Origin: Entamoeba invadens IP1
Lineage: Eukaryota; Evosea; Mastigamoebida; Endamoebidae
Reading direction: 5' to 3'
Length of the DNA stretch: 64,000 nucleotides
Assembly (NCBI RefSeq): GCF_000330505.1
Contig: NW_004443681.1
Span: 61,163-125,162 of the forward strand
Shown here: one piece after another, positions 59,120 through 64,000 of the stretch
Layout of the letters: each line of letters begins with the position of its first letter
How positions within the stretch are numbered: the first letter of the stretch is position 1
Notes under the pieces: model-generated
Told to the model about the DNA's origin: nothing
The model's input: only the letters and a program-made list of their open reading frames with translations
The model's database searches: none
Made by a program: the position numbers and the translations under genes

Positions 59120-60068
59120 GTTTATATATTCATTGGGTATAGTTGTTTTGCCAGGCTTGTTGTCTTTTGTATGAGTTCATTCTTGCATTTCCCCGTTTGT
59201 CTTTTAGGATCGATTCACCCTATTCCAATTAATGCTGTCTAGGAACCTTTTTCCCTTGAATGTTTTTCTTCCAAATATCTGCTACTTCCACCAAGATTTG
59301 TACTCAAGTCTGTTTCAATAGAAATCACTTCTCTACCTTTATCACTCATATGTTCTTGACACCATGCATTTCCTTACTCCTCATGCGCTTCAGCCTTCAC
59401 AAGGATACAGTATTAATCTCTCATAATATTACTTTCCATTATCGGGCTCATCCATTCGATAGGTGAGTTGTTACACACTCCTTAGCGATTTCCAACTTCC
59501 ATGGCCATCGCCCTATTGTCAATATGAATGAACACCTTTTATGGTTCTCCTCATGCAAGACTTGGATACTTTATCTGTATGTTTGGTTCATCCCGCATCG
59601 CCAGTCCTGTTTACCAAACTTGGACGATTTGAAGTCTGCATATGCTCATCCCTAATAAATTGGTATATTTTTGAATCTCTCGACTATTCATAGTTTGTTA
59701 AATTGTTGAAAATCAAACTGTTTATCATGTCCAATCATTATCTTTACCAATCGTCACTACTTTCTCACTTCAACCTTCCCAAGGGAATATTCAGGTGGAA
59801 CCAGCTACTAGATAGTTCGATTAGTCTTTCGCCCTATACTCATATATTGCAAGTAATTTGCACGTTAATACTCCTAAGTCCTTCCACCAAAGTTTCCTTT
59901 GGCTTTAAACACCACAAGTATAGTCACCATCTTTCGGGTCCCAACAGTTTAACTCTAGCCTTTCCTAGGTCACTCCTGCTATATGTTTAGTCCTTCGTTT
60001 TCGCTTCATATCTGGGTTTTCTTCCCTTTCTCTCCTCGTGGGGAAACTGAAAACCTTTCTCCAAGAGG
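59120..60068 (-). rRNA. Large-subunit (28S-like) rRNA fragment
   Basis: On the minus strand, universally conserved LSU rRNA blocks appear in the right order: TGTTGGGACCCGAAAGATGG (near 59950), GGGCGAAAGACTAATCGAAC and TAGTAGCTGGTTCC (59800-59850), GGCGATGCGGGATGAACC (near 59595), GGCCATGGAAGTTGGAAATC and CTAAGGAGTGTGTAACAACT (59460-59510), and AATCTTGGTGGAAGTAGCAG (near 59285). This covers about 0.95 kb corresponding to the domain II/III part of 28S rRNA. The rest of LSU, 5.8S and SSU are absent and the flanks are ordinary AT-rich DNA, so it is a fragment, not a working rRNA gene. Open frames in this stretch are spurious. Confidence 0.9.
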
Positions 60069-61504
60069 CATAATTATTTCAACTGTTAATTTTTGACAAA
60101 TACTTTTACAGATCATCTATTTATATTGTGTTTTTTCATTGTATTTTTGGTTTGTTTCATTTTATATTTTTAAAATGGATTTTTTAAAATGTAAAATAAA
60201 ATAAATATTTTAATCAAAAAATATTAATCAAATGTTGTTTATATTTTTATTAAAATGAAAAACATATTTTTTGAAACACAAAGTTAATTAATAATATATA
60301 AAATAATAATTGTTTTTAACACTTGAAATAAACTTAGTTTTTAATATACAAATTTCATTTTTGTCTTAATTCTTCAAATTATTCAATATAGTTATATAAC
60401 CATTGTTATTAATTCATTTACTTTTTAAAAATTAATCAAAACATGACTGTTTTATCAATAAAAATTTTAATAATTTACAACAAAACTGTGTTATTTTTTT
60501 ATGAAAAACTCTCTATTCAAGAGAGGCAACTTAATTTTATCAAATTCCATCACAAATTATAGATACTTTGAAAATCCCGTTTGTTGGTATTATTAATGTT
60601 CAAATTAAATACAATTTTGCAAAAAGAATTATCAATTGACAATGAAAACAAACCCGTTTTGGAATTTGGAATTTATATTTAGTCAAATTAAGCATCGAAA
60701 AAATCAATTAAGAATTAATTAAAATAAACTATAATAAAACCATCCTCTTGTTTTCCTATTTAACTAAAACAACAACATATTTTTTAAATTAATCTTTTTT
60801 AAGCATCTTTTCAACTTAATAAACTGGTAAAAGGTTTTATTTTTTTAAGTAAAATATATATAATTTCCAAGCTATTTGTTCATTTGTGGTAAAAGAAAAT
60901 TATTTTTATCTTGTTACAAAAATATTTTTCACCAATTTATCTACTATAAAACTGTGGAATTATTTCCAAAATAAATATCATGACCCAAATATGTTATTTA
61001 TTATTTATATACAAATAAAAAACGCATTTCTGAACAAAAAAATAAATTCATGTTTTTATCAAATTACTAGATATATATTGTATATTATATTATAATCCAT
61101 TATAATACATAATAATATATTATTATGTATAATATACATAATAATATAATATATTTTATTCAAATAAAGAAAAAAATGGACATGGGGAAGAAGGATGGGA
61201 ATATAGGGGAAATAGGTAATTTGTGAGATAGGGACGTCCTCCCGCTATTAAGGATGTTTTCCTGTGTATAAAATTATCCTTTTTGTTGTGTCTGCTGTGT
61301 TTTTAAAACTATATAACGAGTTATATTTTTATTATTAATTTACTATCAAAAATTATAATTATTTCCAAAAATACATTTAATAATGGACAAACTCAAAACA
61401 ACAAGTACTGTTGTTACAAATTAATAGTTAAAAAACTAATTCAAATTTAAATTAGTTTTTTGAGTCACTTCGAATAATTTTGCAAAGATAAGTGAATCAC
61501 AACA
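60069..61504. other. AT-rich intergenic stretch with an AT palindrome
   Basis: No gene seen. About 61070-61160 is a dense TATTATA/TAATATA palindromic array. A purine-rich patch lies at 61170-61235. Confidence 0.5.
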
Positions 61505-62838
61505 GTCGACCTCTTCTATCTTTGATCCCTTTGTGTCGCTCTTCTTTGCACCCCATTGTTGTGCACCGGGCATGTTACCAGCTGCTGCATTCTGTTGATA
61601 CATTTTAGTGAAGATTGGCTTGATCTTAGCCTCAGCTTCTTCTGTTTCTGTGTGTATTCATCCTTTGATGCCGATTGGTTCTTGTCGAGCCAGTCGAGCG
61701 TCTCCTTGATAATTGCTTCAATTGCCGCCTTGTCATCTGGTGAGAGCTTTATTGTAATTTGCTCGTTGAGTGTGTTTTTCATCAAGTAGCAGAAGTTTTC
61801 AAGTCCATTCTTCCCCTCGATAAGTTCCTTCATCTTGTCGTCCTCTGCCTTAAACTTCTCTGCGTCTGCAACCACCTTGTCGATTTGCTCCTTTGAGAGT
61901 CTTCCCTTGTCGTTGTGGTTGTGATCTTGTTCTTCTTTCCTGTTGTTTTGTCTTCAGTTGAGACATTCAGAATCCCATTTGTATCAATGTCAAATGTGAC
62001 TTCAACTATGGGACTCCACGTGCTCTTGTGATTGATGTGTAGAAGTCGATGCCTTCATACAACTGGTCGACTTCGATGTTTGCTGTTGCTGCCGATGACA
62101 GTGTTCGTTTTGCCCTTTCACATGATGTTCTGAGTCTTCTGACAGCTCGTGCATTGCCTGAAATGTCTTTCTTGTACTTTCTCTTGAACTCAGCAATGAA
62201 GTGGTTGACCATTCTGTTATCAAAGTCTTCGCCACCAAGGTGTGTATTGCCGTTTGTTGCCTTCACTTCAAAGACACCAGTCAATAGCAAGAAGTGAGAC
62301 ATCAAATGTTCCACCACCAAGATCAAAAATCAAGACGTTCTTTTCTCTCTCTGTCTTCTTGTCAAGTCCATATGCTATTGCTGCTGTTGGCTCATTGATG
62401 ATTCCGAGCACATTGATGCCTGCTATTGTGCCTGCATCTTTTGTTGCCTGTCGCTGTGAGTCATTGAAATAGGCTGGACATGTGATGACTGCGTTGTTGA
62501 CTTTCCCACCAACAAACGCCTCTGCTGTCTCCTTCATCTTCGCCAACACCATCGAACTGATCTCCTCTGGTGTGAACTTCTTAGTCTCTCCCTTGTACTC
62601 CACTTGAATCACTGGCTTGTCATTGCCATTGTTGACGACAGTGAACGACCAGTGCTTCATATCCTCTTGAATTGCTGGATCACTGAAGCGTCTTCCAATC
62701 AGTCTCTTTGCATCGAAGACTGTATTCTTCACATTCATAGCAATCTGGTTCTTTGCTGTGTCACCAATCAGCCTCTCACTGTCCGTGAAGGCAACGTACG
62801 ATGACTTGTTCTGTTGGCCTGATCATTTGCAATTTCCT
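61505..62838 (-). pseudogene. Cytosolic HSP70 pseudogene with internal deletion
   Basis: HSP70 signatures in order: [10 protein letters not shown] (62838), then in another frame [79 protein letters not shown], then after a shift [20 protein letters not shown] and [14 protein letters not shown]. At about 62013-62023 the sequence jumps straight to the substrate-domain block [16 protein letters not shown], losing roughly 160-170 residues. It continues [20 protein letters not shown] and, in shifted frame, IKPIFTKMYQQNAAAGNMPG to a terminal EEVD at 61505. The EEVD end marks a cytosolic HSP70 parent. The first ~25 residues are missing. Confidence 0.9.
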
Positions 62839-62859
62839 AAAAATGGATTTCGCATACCT

Positions 62860-63230
62860 TTTAACTATAGTATCTTTATCTCTCCAATAGTCACTAATGC
62901 ATCATTCAATGCTATCAAACACTCGGCATTCGTTTTCCCGTCTTCATCCTTAACATTATCAATCACTACTAAATGAGTTGCTTGGATGAATCTAACAAGA
63001 GGTGATGGTATACTATTACAACAGTACATAAAATCTGTCTAACAACTTTTGACAGACAGTTTCTCCCCAAATTTCTTCTCCACCCACATCAAGAACTTGA
63101 CTATAGCAGCCGCAAACTTCTTCTCTGTTCGGTTATTGATCATAGATCTTAGTTGAGACTATCAGTAACAAGTCTCCTTCAGTTTCAAATGACTTGACAT
63201 AAATCTCTTTTAAATGGGTTATCATTGTAA
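62860..63230 (-). pseudogene. Decayed coding sequence of unknown family
   Basis: The minus strand shows protein-like runs in changing frames: ITHLKEIYVKSFETEGDLLL, NRTEKKFAAAIVKFLMWVEK, and SIPSPLVRFIQATHLVVIDN continuing to ALNDALVTIGEIKIL. Stops separate them. I do not recognise the family. It directly precedes the truncated HSP70 5' end, so a rearrangement joined the two. Confidence 0.4.
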
Positions 63231-63723
63231 GACATATTTTTCTCAAAAAGTAAACCTGCTTGATTTGAAAAACTTGTTAGATTTAAATTATAGTTTTCAT
63301 AATACAATTAAATTTATTATAAATTATATTATAAAATTAAATAATAATTATTTAGTAATATATATGATTAATATTAGTTATTGATTAATTAATTACCCAT
63401 AATATTAAATTATGTATGTATTTATTAATTTATAGTATAATTTTATTTAAATTAGAGGGTGAGGTTTAGAAAAAGAATGTAAGTTAATACCTAAATCATT
63501 CCAATAGCCCTCCTTCCTGCCCGTTCACGGTGATGGCTGGGTCGTTTTATACTTTTATTTGATATTGTTGAAAATGACTTTTATTAGAGTAAAAACCCTT
63601 CCCGAAATATTACATTTTTAAGACTGTTTTATCATTAAAAAACCAACCCGAAATAATTGAGCTTTTTAGACTGTTCTATATATAAAAATATTCATTTAAA
63701 CAAATCGAAATAAAAATTGGTAA
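63231..63723. other. Intergenic stretch beside the hAT transposase end
   Basis: AT-rich; no CAGGG-type hAT terminal repeat could be identified, so the element boundary is unknown. Confidence 0.4.
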
Positions 63724-64000
63724 TTAGTTTTTCAGAGCATCCCCAACATCCATGTAAGCAACTTTCTTTTCAACGCTCATGTTTGCTCTATCATATTGTC
63801 CAATTTTATTAAAAGATCTTTCAACTGGGCAAGTGGTTGGACTCTTAGCATTCATCTTTTTCACAAGATTAAATAAACATGAAAATTGATTCTTTTCTTC
63901 TTGAGTCATCAAGACAAACAAGGTGTTCAAAGTTAGTTTTTTTACTGGGCAACTTTTTAAGAAATCTTCTGCTTCTTTTTTGAATAAAGCCCTTATTTGC
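63724..64000 (-). CDS. hAT-family transposase, C-terminal part (runs off the window)
   Basis: The frame is open from the window edge (64000) to the stop at 63724. The region LKSCPVKKLTLNTLFVLMTQ...SPTTCPVERSFNKIGQYDRA...MSVEKKVAYMDVGD matches the hAT C-terminal dimerisation domain, whose hallmark is the S/P..S..ER.FS block, here CPVERSFNKIG. The protein ends MDVGDALKN. The DDE catalytic part must lie beyond the window, so intactness cannot be judged. Confidence 0.65.
   Translation of the reverse strand, partial: QIRALFKKEAEDFLKSCPVKKLTLNTLFVLMTQEEKNQFSCLFNLVKKMNAKSPTTCPVERSFNKIGQYDRANMSVEKKVAYMDVGDALKN

Noticed and set aside
59260..59990. Open frames of 68 and 95 codons on the plus strand
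   Set aside because: They lie antisense to conserved LSU rRNA blocks and are spurious.

Overview
The window reads as nuclear DNA of an Entamoeba species, most likely a large, transposon-rich genome such as E. invadens (species is inference). Signs seen: very AT-rich DNA; compact, almost intron-free genes; one intron that begins GTTTGTT and ends TAG; Entamoeba-type transmembrane kinases (TMKs) with CxxC-rich ectodomains; large BspA-like leucine-rich-repeat (LRR) genes with an F-box-like N-terminus; and remnants of four DNA transposon superfamilies (Tc1/mariner/pogo-like, piggyBac, MULE, hAT).

Layout. 1-8700 has no intact gene. It holds small TA-flanked elements, an hAT-like deletion derivative, a mariner-like element, and two opposite copies of a 0.79-kb element that carries a piece of a TMK kinase domain. 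8708-14671: two disrupted TMK genes. 16116-18083: intact secreted glycoside-hydrolase-like gene. 18410-21870: pogo/DDE_1-type transposase broken up by nested insertions. 24345-27530: intact TMK whose kinase domain lacks catalytic residues. 28265-33066: three intact minus-strand genes (TLDc protein, aldose 1-epimerase family, WS/DGAT-type acyltransferase). 33270-39809: a mariner-like remnant, then a 5.3-kb piggyBac element with TTAA ends, a split transposase, an actin pseudogene fragment and an assembly gap. 39834-51855: cluster of BspA-like LRR genes and pieces, all damaged except one short ORF. 52410-57157: TMK pseudogene cut off by a MULE. 59120-60068: fragment of large-subunit rRNA. 61505-62838: HSP70 pseudogene with an internal deletion. 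63724-64000: 3' end of an hAT transposase running off the window.

The clearly intact protein genes are few: the glycoside-hydrolase-like gene, the pseudokinase TMK, TLDc, aldose epimerase and WS/DGAT. Most other reading frames belong to fast-expanding surface or signalling families (TMK, BspA-LRR) or to transposons. They carry one or a few lesions each; many frameshifts lie in A/T runs of 6-8, so some may be consensus errors of a low-coverage assembly rather than true pseudogenes. The strongest oddities are host-gene fragments inside transposons (TMK kinase, actin), the nested insertion at 20374-21820, and the chromosomal LSU rRNA piece, since Entamoeba rDNA is known to sit on extrachromosomal circles.
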